Shown: positions 1 through 6,243, counted from the first letter of the stretch. The stretch: 8,904 nt of DNA from CANRPC01 sp964456095 (GCA_964456095.1 CAYVZF010000056.1:1-8904), one strand, 5' to 3'. The notes: generated by a model from the sequence alone, not told the origin. Numbers and translations are program-made.

Positions 1-87
1 TTAATAACATTTAAATACTTAATAATATTCTTTAGTATCAATAATCTATTTATTTAAAAAAAATAAATTCATAAATAAATAATATAA

Positions 88-137
88 CGTTGAAACTCAA
101 CGAAATTAACCGAAACCAGTCGTACTTACTCGAGTAC
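88..137. promoter_or_regulatory. Candidate operator array upstream of spoIIA (10-bp phased repeats)
   Basis: This patch is visibly richer in G and C than its surroundings. It contains five decamers in exact 10-bp register starting at 91, 101, 111, 121 and 131: TGAAAC.., CGAAAT.., CGAAAC.., CGTACT.., CGAGTA... It also has a short inverted repeat (CGTTGA 88-93 / TCAACG 97-102) and a 10-bp palindrome TACTCGAGTA (127-136). From known biology, spoIIA is activated by Spo0A, which binds head-to-tail boxes (TGNCGAA) at about 10-bp spacing. The CGAAA core fits the 3' half of that box, but the TG at its 5' end is not conserved. I infer a Spo0A-type site; another regulator is possible. Confidence 0.4.
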
Positions 138-160
138 CTTTATTTATTATTATAGATACA

Positions 161-166
161 TATAAT
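161..166 (+). promoter_or_regulatory. Possible -10 element for spoIIAA
   Basis: The hexamer TATAAT lies 22 nt before the spoIIAA start codon and just before its ribosome binding site. A matching -35 is poor (around 138-143, CTTTAT). In Bacillus and Clostridium spoIIA is read by sigma-H, and I see no convincing sigma-H pair (AGGA / GAAT) here. In a genome this AT-rich the hexamer may be chance. If real, the phased repeats at 91-135 would lie at roughly -80 to -40, where an activator would be expected. Confidence 0.25.
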
Positions 167-188
167 ATTAGATTTAGGAGGAAATAAT

Positions 189-542
189 GTGGAAAATAAA
201 ATAAAAATAACTCCATTTAATGATGGTTTAGTTATTAAATTTACAGGTGAATTAGATTCTTCTAAGACTTTAATTTATAGAGAAAAGATACATAGAGAAA
301 TGGCAAAATATGGACCAAGATATTTAGTATTTGATTTAAAGTATTGTACTTTTATTGATTCATCTGGAATTGGATTAATACTTGGAAGATTTAATGAAAT
401 TGAAAAAATAAAAGGAGAATGCTTATTTATTAATCTTTCACCTTATTCAAGAAAAGTAATTAGAATAAGTGGTTTGTTCTCGATAATGAAAGAATATAAA
501 AATCTATCTGATTTTAGAAAGGAAATGAAAATAAGACAATGA
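189..542 (+). CDS. spoIIAA: SpoIIAA, anti-sigma-F factor antagonist (STAS domain)
   Basis: This 117-residue protein is one STAS domain. In the known partner switch, unphosphorylated SpoIIAA binds the SpoIIAB-sigma-F complex in the forespore and frees sigma-F; SpoIIAB inactivates it by phosphorylating one serine. The motif IDSSGIG places that serine at Ser58, within DSSG at 57-60, the same position as in Bacillus subtilis. An N-terminal beta strand (LVIKFTGELD, 14-23) and the length fit the family. The start is GTG at 189, set by AGGAGG at 176-181. An ATG at 187 is out of frame. The stop TGA overlaps the spoIIAB ATG (ATGA, 539-542), so the two are translationally coupled. Identity is supported by the next two genes. 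Confidence 0.96.
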   Translation: MENKIKITPFNDGLVIKFTGELDSSKTLIYREKIHREMAKYGPRYLVFDLKYCTFIDSSGIGLILGRFNEIEKIKGECLFINLSPYSRKVIRISGLFSIMKEYKNLSDFRKEMKIRQ

Positions 543-985
543 ATAAAATGGAATTAAAATTTTCTGCAACACTTGATAATGAATGTTTAGCTAGAAATGC
601 TGTAACTACATTTATATCATGTTTAAATCCAACGATTGAAGAAATAGGTGAAATAAAAACTATTGTATCTGAAGCAGTATCCAATTCAATAATTCATGGA
701 TATAACTTTAATAGTGAAAAAGATATTATTTTAAAGTGTGAAATTGAAGAATATAGGATAACATTAACAATAATAGACTTTGGTATTGGAATTAAAGATT
801 TAGATGAAGCAAAAAAGCCTCATTATTCAACTAGACCTGATCTAGAACGTGCTGGTATGGGTTTAACTATAATGGAAACATTATCAGACTATTTTGATAT
901 TCGTTCTGTTTATGGTATGGGCACTAAAATTGTAATGACTAAGGAAATATATCATGACTCAGTTTTACAAGGAGAAAGAATATAA
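539..985 (+). CDS. spoIIAB: SpoIIAB, anti-sigma-F factor / serine kinase (GHKL ATPase)
   Basis: This 148-residue protein has the GHKL ATPase fold. The N box is EAVSNSIIHGY (45-55), the G1 box is DFGIGIKD (80-87), and the ATP-lid/G2 segment is ERAGMGLTIMETL (103-115). Arg19 corresponds to the region that contacts sigma-F in known structures. The known role is to hold sigma-F inactive and to phosphorylate SpoIIAA on Ser58, acting in the predivisional cell and forespore cytoplasm. The start at 539 gives MNKMELKFSA, which aligns with Bacillus SpoIIAB; a second in-frame ATG at 548 is less likely. The 3' end overlaps sigF by 32 nt. The length matches the family (about 146). Confidence 0.97.
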   Translation: MNKMELKFSATLDNECLARNAVTTFISCLNPTIEEIGEIKTIVSEAVSNSIIHGYNFNSEKDIILKCEIEEYRITLTIIDFGIGIKDLDEAKKPHYSTRPDLERAGMGLTIMETLSDYFDIRSVYGMGTKIVMTKEIYHDSVLQGERI

Positions 986-1667
986 TTTAAAAGAAGTATA
1001 TAAAAAAGCTAAAAATGGAGATGAAAATGCAAAATTATATTTATTAAACTATCATAAACCACTTGTTATATCTTTATTAAAAAAATATAAAATAAATGAT
1101 TCTGAAAAAGAAGATTTATTATCATGTGCGAATATGGGATTAATAAAAGCAATTAATAAATATGATGAATCATATAATACAGAGTTTTCTACTTATGCTG
1201 TTCCTTTAATTTTAGGAGAAATAAGAAAATATTATAGAGATAATGGCTTAATATCAGTATCAAGAAGTATAAAAGATAATTATAAAAGAATAATGCAATA
1301 TGAAAGTAATATTAATTATTCACCAACAATTGAAGAATTATGTAATAAATTATCTTTAACAAAAGAAGAAGTTTTAGAGGCATTAGAATCTAATTATGTA
1401 TGTTACTCATTAGATTCTAAAATGAAAGAAAATGAAGATATAACGTATTTAGATACTATCGCAGATATACAAGATAATAAAGATATAGACTTATATATCG
1501 CCATAAGCAAATTAGATAAAATAGAAAGGATGGTTGTGCAATTAAGATATTTTGATGGCTTAACACAAAAAGATGTGGCTAGTAGACTATATATGTCTCA
1601 AGTACAAGTGTCTAGATTAGAAAAAAAGATATTGCAAAAGATTAAAATAGAATATATAAAACAATAA
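954..1667 (+). CDS. sigF: RNA polymerase sporulation sigma factor sigma-F
   Basis: This 237-residue sigma-70 family protein is the first forespore-specific sigma factor. Region 2 includes FSTYAVPLILGEIRKY (78-93) and RDNGLISVSRSIK (95-107). Region 4 contains the helix-turn-helix around LTQKDVASRLYMSQVQVSRL (203-222). Both closely match SigF of Bacillus, and position directly after spoIIAA-spoIIAB separates it from SigG and SigB. The ATG at 954 lies inside spoIIAB and has AAGGA at 941-945, 8 nt away, which supports this start. It is slightly shorter than B. subtilis SigF (255), mainly at the N terminus. It should be held by SpoIIAB until SpoIIAA releases it after asymmetric septation. A sigma-G-like promoter is embedded in its last codons. 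Confidence 0.96.
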   Translation: MTQFYKEKEYNLKEVYKKAKNGDENAKLYLLNYHKPLVISLLKKYKINDSEKEDLLSCANMGLIKAINKYDESYNTEFSTYAVPLILGEIRKYYRDNGLISVSRSIKDNYKRIMQYESNINYSPTIEELCNKLSLTKEEVLEALESNYVCYSLDSKMKENEDITYLDTIADIQDNKDIDLYIAISKLDKIERMVVQLRYFDGLTQKDVASRLYMSQVQVSRLEKKILQKIKIEYIKQ

Positions 1668-1679
1668 AAACACATAATA
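1650..1679 (+). promoter_or_regulatory. Candidate sigma-G promoter for the spoVA genes
   Basis: GAATA (1650-1654) is followed after 18 nt by CATAATA (1673-1679). This matches the known sigma-G pattern (GMATR - N18 - CATNMTA) at every specified position, with the preferred spacer, and spoVA is a sigma-G target in B. subtilis. It lies across the end of sigF and the 28-nt gap before spoVAC. One problem remains: a start site 6-8 nt after the -10 would fall at about 1685-1687, on the spoVAC Shine-Dalgarno sequence, leaving an almost leaderless transcript. Confidence 0.45.
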
Positions 1680-1684
1680 ATTTT

Positions 1685-1690
1685 AGGTGA
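1685..1690 (+). promoter_or_regulatory. Ribosome binding site that sets the spoVAC start
   Basis: AGGTGA lies 5 nt before the ATG at 1696. The in-frame GTG at 1687 falls inside this site and so is not a credible start; the protein begins MNEFEYKK. Confidence 0.75.
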
Positions 1691-1695
1691 AAATA

Positions 1696-2154
1696 ATGAA
1701 TGAATTTGAATATAAAAAAATTGTAAAAAGAAATTTACCTAAAAAGAAACCATTAAAAAATATTATTTATGCATTTTTTGGTGGTGGTGTAGTAGCACTT
1801 ATAGTTGAAATTATTTATGTAATAGGAAGAAAATATTTATTTTTAGATGATAATACTGCTTCACTTTATTCATCACTAAGTATGATTATATTTTCAGTAA
1901 TTTCAACTTTTTTTGGTTTTTATAATAATATTGCACAAAAACTAGGCGCAGGTCTATTTTTACCAACAACTGGATTTGCTAATTCTTTAACATCGTCATC
2001 TATGGAAGGACGTTCAGAAGGTTTAATTCAAGGTATAGGTGGCAATATTTTTTCTCTTGCTGGAAGTGTTATTGCATTTGGAATGTTTGCTGCATTTTAT
2101 TTTGCTACTTTGTATTATATATTAAATGTGTTAGGTATTAATATATGGGCATAA
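1696..2154 (+). CDS. spoVAC: SpoVAC, stage V sporulation membrane protein (DPA channel component)
   Basis: This 152-residue polytopic membrane protein is of the SpoVAC/SpoVAEB family. Hydrophobic segments are near residues 23-43, 57-76 and 120-145. The most diagnostic stretch is LGAGLFLPTTGFANSLTSSS (83-102), followed by EGRSEGLIQGIGGNIF, which mirrors Bacillus SpoVAC (GAGSAVPVTGFANSM..). In known spores SpoVAC sits in the inner membrane; it is needed for DPA uptake and has been described as a mechanosensitive channel for DPA release. It lacks the usual upstream partners spoVAA and spoVAB. Its last 10 nt overlap spoVAD, which points to coupled translation. The GTG nine bases upstream was rejected because it lies in the ribosome binding site. 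Confidence 0.93.
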   Translation: MNEFEYKKIVKRNLPKKKPLKNIIYAFFGGGVVALIVEIIYVIGRKYLFLDDNTASLYSSLSMIIFSVISTFFGFYNNIAQKLGAGLFLPTTGFANSLTSSSMEGRSEGLIQGIGGNIFSLAGSVIAFGMFAAFYFATLYYILNVLGINIWA

Positions 2155-3134
2155 CGATTAATTTTAAACATACATATATTAATACCTGTTCTACAATAGG
2201 TGGTAAAAAAGAAAAAAACGGACTAATTGGTAAATATATAGATAAATGTTATTCATCATTATATGCAGGAAGAAAAACATATGAAGAATCAGAAAGAAAA
2301 ATGTTATTAAATTCTATTAATGTTGTGTTAAAAAAAGCAAATATGCATAAAGAAGATATTGAATTAATAATAGGAGGAGATTTAACTAATCAAATAGTTA
2401 ATTCATCATTAACTGCGAAAGAAATAGATTCATCTTTTATTGGTACATATGGAGCATGTTCCACTTCTTTATTATCATTAGGATTAGGATCAATATTTAT
2501 TTCTAATAATATTTGTAAAAATGTATTAACATTTACTTCTTCTAATTTTGGTTCGGCAGAAAGGCAATTTAGATATCCGACTAGTTATGGTATTAAAAAA
2601 AGAGAAACGACTACTATTACAGTAAGTGGCGCTAGCAGCGTGCTTTTAACAAATAAAAAAACAAAAATAAAAGTAGAATCATTTACAATAGGAAAGACTA
2701 TTGATTCTAATACATCTGATGCTTTAGATATGGGAAGTATAATGGCTAAAGCTGCATATGATACGTTATTAACTCATATAAATAATAAAAATAAAAAAAT
2801 AGAAGAATATGACTATATATTAACAGGGGATTTAGGAATAGTTGGATTAAATGTTTTAAAAGATATGTTAGAATTTGATTCATATTTTATAAACAATATT
2901 TTTGATGCAGGAACAATGATATTTGATTTAAAAAATGAAAAGAATTTTCAAGGTGGAAGTGGACCAGCATGTCTTCCTTTAGTATGTTTTTCTTATATCT
3001 ATAATATGTTAATAGAAAAAAAGATTAATAATGTATTATTAATTGCAACAGGTTCATTGCATTCAAAAACTAGTGTCGCACAAAAAATGAATATACCAGT
3101 AATTGCACACGCTATTGAATTAAAAAGGGTGTAA
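2145..3134 (+). CDS. spoVAD: SpoVAD, thiolase-fold DPA-binding stage V sporulation protein
   Basis: This 329-residue protein is close to the usual 338. It has a thiolase/ketosynthase-like fold without obvious membrane segments. Signature stretches are GGDLTNQ (77-83), YGACSTS with Cys105 in the nucleophile position of the fold, AERQFRYPTSYG, DMGSIMAKAAYDT, LTGDLGIVG, GGSGPAC and, at the C terminus, VIAHAIELKR. These match Bacillus SpoVAD in order. The known protein lies on the outer face of the spore inner membrane and binds DPA directly as part of the SpoVA complex. The start ATG at 2145 overlaps spoVAC and has only a weak AGGT at 2133-2136. spoVAEB follows after 3 nt. Confidence 0.95.
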   Translation: MGITINFKHTYINTCSTIGGKKEKNGLIGKYIDKCYSSLYAGRKTYEESERKMLLNSINVVLKKANMHKEDIELIIGGDLTNQIVNSSLTAKEIDSSFIGTYGACSTSLLSLGLGSIFISNNICKNVLTFTSSNFGSAERQFRYPTSYGIKKRETTTITVSGASSVLLTNKKTKIKVESFTIGKTIDSNTSDALDMGSIMAKAAYDTLLTHINNKNKKIEEYDYILTGDLGIVGLNVLKDMLEFDSYFINNIFDAGTMIFDLKNEKNFQGGSGPACLPLVCFSYIYNMLIEKKINNVLLIATGSLHSKTSVAQKMNIPVIAHAIELKRV

Positions 3135-3137
3135 AGA

Positions 3138-3488
3138 ATGAATTATTTAATGTCATTTTTATTCGCAGGAATTATATGTTCTATTGGAGAAGCAATATAT
3201 CAATATACAAAACTAACTCCTGGACATATAGTTAATTTATTTGTTGTTATTGGTGCGATGCTATCATTTTTTAATATATATGATACTTTAATAAACTATT
3301 TTTATTCCGGTCCAACTTGTTTAATAATGAATTTTGGTAATTTATTATATGTTGGAGCAAAAGAAGGAATAATAACAGGATCATATTTAAATTTATTTTC
3401 ATATATGTTAAAAGAATGTTCATTTGTCTTATCGTTTGTAACTGTAATAAGTGTTATTGCTTCTTTAATTAAAGGACCTAAACCATGA
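3138..3488 (+). CDS. spoVAEB: SpoVAEB (SpoVAE), stage V sporulation membrane protein
   Basis: This 116-residue membrane protein has exactly the length of B. subtilis SpoVAEB and is homologous to SpoVAC. It starts MNYLMSFLFAGIICSIGEA, followed by KLTPGHIV, the family signature (KLTPAHT in Bacillus). Further segments are near 34-57 and 90-112, and it ends with the characteristic KGPKP. It is a core part of the spore inner-membrane SpoVA channel with SpoVAC and SpoVAD. AAAGGG (3124-3129) precedes the start by 8 nt. The stop overlaps the spoVAF ATG (ATGA at 3485-3488). The neighbouring spoVAEA of Bacillus is absent. The mid-protein motif SGPTCLIMNFGNLL diverges from the usual GAG..PITSFGNSL. Confidence 0.92.
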   Translation: MNYLMSFLFAGIICSIGEAIYQYTKLTPGHIVNLFVVIGAMLSFFNIYDTLINYFYSGPTCLIMNFGNLLYVGAKEGIITGSYLNLFSYMLKECSFVLSFVTVISVIASLIKGPKP

Positions 3489-4855
3489 TATTTAATAAAC
3501 TAATTAAAGAATTTGAAAAAGAATTAGATATAAATAATAATTTTGATTTAGTAAAAAAAGAAATAAAAATAAATGGAAATGTATTATTTTTATACTATTT
3601 AACAAGTTTAATAGATGTAATGCAATTTGATTATTTAATGGAATCAATATTTGAAAATAAAAAGATAAATGACTTTATTAATAATAATAGAGTATCAAGT
3701 ATTATTGAATTAAATACAAAAGAAAAAGCTTTATATTTTTTATTTTCAGGCGCGGTTATTTTATTTTCAAAAGATGATAAAAAAATAATATCAATTGATA
3801 TAAGAAAATATCCTACTAGATCAATTCAAGAACCTGATATCGAAAAAGGAATAAGAACATCAAAAGATGGATTTGTTGAAACACTTTTATTTAATATTGC
3901 TTTAATTAGACGAAGAATAAAATCTTCAAATTTAAAAATCAAACATTATGTAATATCGAAAGAATCAAAACAATCATTATGTATTTTTTATATGGATAAT
4001 GTTGTTAATATTAATATATTAAGAATAATTGAAAAAAGAATTAGCGAAATTAATATTAATTCATTAGTTATGTCTGAAAAAGTTATAGAAGAATTAATAT
4101 TAGATTCGAATAAAAGTATATTCCCAATAGTTAAATATACAGAAAGACCAGATGTTAGTTCTATTCAAATATTAAATGGTAAGATAGGTATATTAGTTGA
4201 TACGTCTTCTACTATGTTATTAATTCCATGCAATTTATTTGATAATTTAAGACATGTAGAAGAATTTAAAGAATCATATATTTTAGGTAGTTTTACAAGA
4301 TTAATACGAACGATTGGTGTGTTTCTATCTGTTTTTTTGTTACCATTATATATTTGTTTAATCAATGATAATTCAATTAATAATGGTATAATTTTAATTA
4401 CTAAGTCAAAAGAAATAAGTACACCATTATCATTACAAATATTATTTCTGATTATATTTATGGAAATATTAAGAATTGCTTCTATTCATTCATCAAATAC
4501 GTTTTCAACAGGATTATCACTTGTTTCTGCATTAATACTTGGAGAATTATCGATGTCGTTAAATATATTTCTTCCTGAGGTATTACTTCTTACTTCTTTT
4601 TCTTCTATATGTTTTTATGCAACACCTAATTATGAATTATCTTTATCTAATAAATTTGTTTCATTTATTCTTATTATTTTATCGTTACTATTTGGATATA
4701 AAGGATTATTAATTGGTATAACAATGTTATTTATGTATTTAGTTTCATTAAAATCATTCGATTTACCTTATCTTTATCCTGTTTGTCCTTTTAATTTAGA
4801 TGATTTTATTCATCTATTTATAAGAAAAAAATCAAAAGATAAAAAGAATAATTGA
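3485..4855 (+). CDS. spoVAF: SpoVAF, GerA-family spore germination membrane protein
   Basis: This 456-residue protein is slightly short against about 490 in Bacillus. It has the two-part layout of GerA A subunits: a soluble N-terminal half (about 1-265, with GFVETLLFNIALIRRRIK and ERPDVSSIQIL) and a membrane half from about 270. In the latter are LIRTIGVFLSVFLLPLYICL, FMEILRIASIHSSNTFSTG, SALILGEL, and NYELSLSNKFV followed by DLPYLYPVCPFNLDD near the end. Gene position after spoVAEB and the NYEL motif favour SpoVAF over a nutrient receptor A subunit. In B. subtilis SpoVAF works with FigP (YqhR) to amplify germination; no figP is seen here. AAAGGA at 3471-3476 precedes the start by 8 nt. No clear terminator follows. 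Confidence 0.9.
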   Translation: MIFNKLIKEFEKELDINNNFDLVKKEIKINGNVLFLYYLTSLIDVMQFDYLMESIFENKKINDFINNNRVSSIIELNTKEKALYFLFSGAVILFSKDDKKIISIDIRKYPTRSIQEPDIEKGIRTSKDGFVETLLFNIALIRRRIKSSNLKIKHYVISKESKQSLCIFYMDNVVNINILRIIEKRISEININSLVMSEKVIEELILDSNKSIFPIVKYTERPDVSSIQILNGKIGILVDTSSTMLLIPCNLFDNLRHVEEFKESYILGSFTRLIRTIGVFLSVFLLPLYICLINDNSINNGIILITKSKEISTPLSLQILFLIIFMEILRIASIHSSNTFSTGLSLVSALILGELSMSLNIFLPEVLLLTSFSSICFYATPNYELSLSNKFVSFILIILSLLFGYKGLLIGITMLFMYLVSLKSFDLPYLYPVCPFNLDDFIHLFIRKKSKDKKNN

Positions 4856-4875
4856 TTAAACAAAATATATATGTT

Positions 4876-4976
4876 ATTTTTTTGATACGGGAGCTTATCG
4901 ATAAATAGGCTGAGATATTCTCTTCTTCGAGATGTACCGATAACTTGATCTTGGTAATGCAAGCGGAAGGAAAAAT
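4876..4976 (+). ncRNA. TPP riboswitch (THI element)
   Basis: All core elements of the thiamine pyrophosphate aptamer are present in order: GGGAGC (4889-4894), GGCTGAGA (4908-4915), an optional P3a hairpin (TCTC 4919-4922 / GAGA 4929-4932), ACC (4936-4938), CTTGATCTTGGTAATGC (4944-4960) and AGCGGAAGGA (4962-4971). P1 can form between 4876-4883 and 4969-4976 with two G-U pairs. It lies 55 nt upstream of a thiamine transporter gene, so high TPP should lower transporter expression. The fit of sequence and downstream gene makes this very secure. Confidence 0.96.
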
Positions 4977-4999
4977 AGAATACTTTTTTCACTTTTCTT
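4968..4999 (+). promoter_or_regulatory. Candidate antiterminator of the TPP riboswitch
   Basis: The 3' strand of P1 (4968-4974, AGGAAAA) can pair over 7 bp, including one G-U, with 4993-4999 (TTTTCTT), the 5' arm of the downstream terminator. Without TPP this pairing would block the terminator; with TPP, P1 would hold 4969-4974 and let the terminator form. The pairing is read by eye and the helix is AU-rich, so this is inference. Confidence 0.5.
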
Positions 5000-5020
5000 C
5001 TTGTTAGAAAAGTTTTTTTT
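4991..5020 (+). terminator. Intrinsic terminator in the thiT leader
   Basis: An 8-bp stem ACTTTTCT (4991-4998) / AGAAAAGT (5006-5013) with a 7-nt loop runs directly into a run of eight T residues (5013-5020). It lies between the TPP aptamer and the thiT start, where a riboswitch-controlled terminator belongs. The stem is weak, with only two G-C pairs. The T run can also fold with the A run at 5025-5029 around the CGGG of the thiT ribosome binding region, so a translational effect may add to attenuation. Confidence 0.7.
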
Positions 5021-5031
5021 CGGGAAAAATT

Positions 5032-5868
5032 ATGAAAAAAACAGAAAAAATCACTTTAATCACGGATATGGCCTTGTTCGTTTCTTTAGGCTTTATTCTT
5101 GATTTTATTCAAGGAAAAATAGGAAACTTACTTCCTTTTTTTCCAAATGGTGGAAGTATAGGTATATCCATTGTTGCTACATTAATATTTTCATATAGAC
5201 ATGGTGTGTATGGATTATTATGTGGACTTCTTACTGGATTTCTTTCAATGCTTGGAGGAATTTATATTTCACCATTTGCATCTAATCCATTTCATGTAAT
5301 ATTGCAATTAGGCCTTGATTATTTTTTAGCTTGGTTTAGTGTAGGATTTGCAGGGTTATTTGCAAAAAAAATATCAAAATCTAATAAAAAATTATTATTA
5401 ATAATTATTTCTTGCTTAGTAGGAGGATTAGGGAAATATCTTTGTCATTTTCTATCTGGAATGATATATTGGCCAAGTGATGATTATACAAGCCAATTTT
5501 TATATTCGTTAATATATAATGGTTTATATTCAATACCTTCTACAATTCTTTCTACTTTAGTTGTGGTAATTATTTATTATAAAGTACCTTTTATTATTAA
5601 TTATAAATATGATGATAATAAAATAGTTTTAAAATCTAAAAAGAATTTATTTTTAATTCTAAGTATTATATCTATTATTTTATTCTTAGTCTTTTTGATT
5701 ATCTTTATTTTATCAATTACAGTTTATCATGATTTAGAAGCTTCATATGGAGAAGTATTTTCATCTAATGAAAATTATTTATTCCTTTGTGTTATTTTCT
5801 TTTTACTTTCAATTGTTAATATTATTTTTTATATAAAAAACATAAATAAAAAGATAATAAATAATTAA
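5032..5868 (+). CDS. thiT: ThiT-like thiamine transporter, ECF S component, with C-terminal extension
   Basis: This 278-residue membrane protein has an N-terminal ~190 residues matching the ThiT (YuaJ) substrate-binding S component of ECF-type vitamin transporters. The best evidence is GGLGKYLCHFLSGMIYWP (131-148), equivalent to the thiamine-site helix of ThiT with its histidine (here His139), plus FSYRHGVYGLLCGLLTGFLS (53-72) and an AxxxS-like N-terminal helix. The TPP riboswitch upstream confirms thiamine as the likely substrate. Energising ECF A/A'/T subunits are not in this window and are usually shared from elsewhere. Typical ThiT is about 180-200 residues; here about 75 extra residues (from about 205) carry two hydrophobic segments (near 207-233 and 250-268). 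The start has only a weak GGGA (5022-5025), 6 nt upstream. Confidence 0.9.
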   Translation: MKKTEKITLITDMALFVSLGFILDFIQGKIGNLLPFFPNGGSIGISIVATLIFSYRHGVYGLLCGLLTGFLSMLGGIYISPFASNPFHVILQLGLDYFLAWFSVGFAGLFAKKISKSNKKLLLIIISCLVGGLGKYLCHFLSGMIYWPSDDYTSQFLYSLIYNGLYSIPSTILSTLVVVIIYYKVPFIINYKYDDNKIVLKSKKNLFLILSIISIILFLVFLIIFILSITVYHDLEASYGEVFSSNENYLFLCVIFFLLSIVNIIFYIKNINKKIINN

Positions 5869-5869
5869 A

Positions 5870-6226
5870 TTATTCATACTTTTTAATTATTTTAATAATT
5901 TTATAATATTCATAAGATACATGAGAAATTATTTTATCTATTAATTTATAATCATTGTTTTTTAAACATATACATAGTTCATTACAATAATCTGCAAGAC
6001 TATTAAAACCAAGATTGAGTGCAAGACCTTTTAATGTATGAGAATATGTATATGCTAAATAATAATCATTATTATTAATACTATTTAATAAATTCTCATG
6101 TGTTTTATCTTCTAAAAACATTTTTAAAAACTTAATAATGTATTCTTTTTTATCATTAAATCTATTTAAAAAATTAACATATTCATTAATTGTTGATGCT
6201 TCAATATATATTTTTTCTAATTGCAT
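5870..6226 (-). CDS. Stand-alone HPt (histidine phosphotransfer) domain protein
   Basis: This small soluble 118-residue protein is predicted to be helical. The motif SHTLKGLALNLGF (62-74) is the signature of HPt domains; His63 would be the phosphorylated residue and Lys66-Gly67 the conserved pair after it. The rest, including SLADYCNELC, fits the four-helix bundle. HPt proteins shuttle phosphoryl groups between response-regulator receiver domains in multistep phosphorelays. No kinase or receiver domain is encoded nearby, so this is an orphan module. I chose the ATG at 6226, with AGAGGT 6 nt upstream, over an in-frame TTG at 6253 that lacks a site. The gene converges on thiT with only one base between their stops. 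The partner pathway is unknown. Confidence 0.8.
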   Translation of the reverse strand: MQLEKIYIEASTINEYVNFLNRFNDKKEYIIKFLKMFLEDKTHENLLNSINNNDYYLAYTYSHTLKGLALNLGFNSLADYCNELCICLKNNDYKLIDKIISHVSYEYYKIIKIIKKYE

Positions 6227-6232
6227 ACTAGT

Positions 6233-6238
6233 ACCTCT
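6233..6238 (-). promoter_or_regulatory. Ribosome binding site that sets the HPt gene start
   Basis: On the minus strand AGAGGT lies 6 nt before the ATG at 6226-6224. The alternative upstream TTG at 6253 would place this site inside the coding sequence. Confidence 0.65.
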
Positions 6239-6243
6239 AATAA

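Noticed and set aside
48..68. A/T-only hairpin (ATTTATTT / AAATAAAT) that could be a terminator for an upstream gene
   Set aside because: The stem has no G-C pair and no T run follows on the + strand. In sequence of this composition such repeats are expected by chance.
1687..1695. GTG start for spoVAC at 1687
   Set aside because: The GTG lies inside the AGGTGA ribosome binding site; the ATG at 1696 is correctly spaced from it.
4165..4365. Minus-strand open frame of 66 codons
   Set aside because: It lies wholly inside the GerA-family membrane region of spoVAF, has no ribosome binding site of note, and its product shows no recognisable pattern. It is a shadow of the real gene.
4852..4880. TTGATT - N17 - TATTTT as a promoter for the riboswitch and thiT
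   Set aside because: The -10 would lie in the P1 strand of the riboswitch, so the transcript would lack part of the aptamer. It was rejected, and no better promoter was found.
4810..4992. Minus-strand open frame of 60 codons
   Set aside because: It is antisense to the end of spoVAF and to the TPP riboswitch. The conserved aptamer sequence explains the region fully.
5860..5874. Palindrome AATAATT-A-AATTATT between the convergent thiT and HPt genes as a bidirectional terminator
   Set aside because: It has no G-C pairs and a one-base centre, and it overlaps both stop codons. It is too weak to call a terminator.
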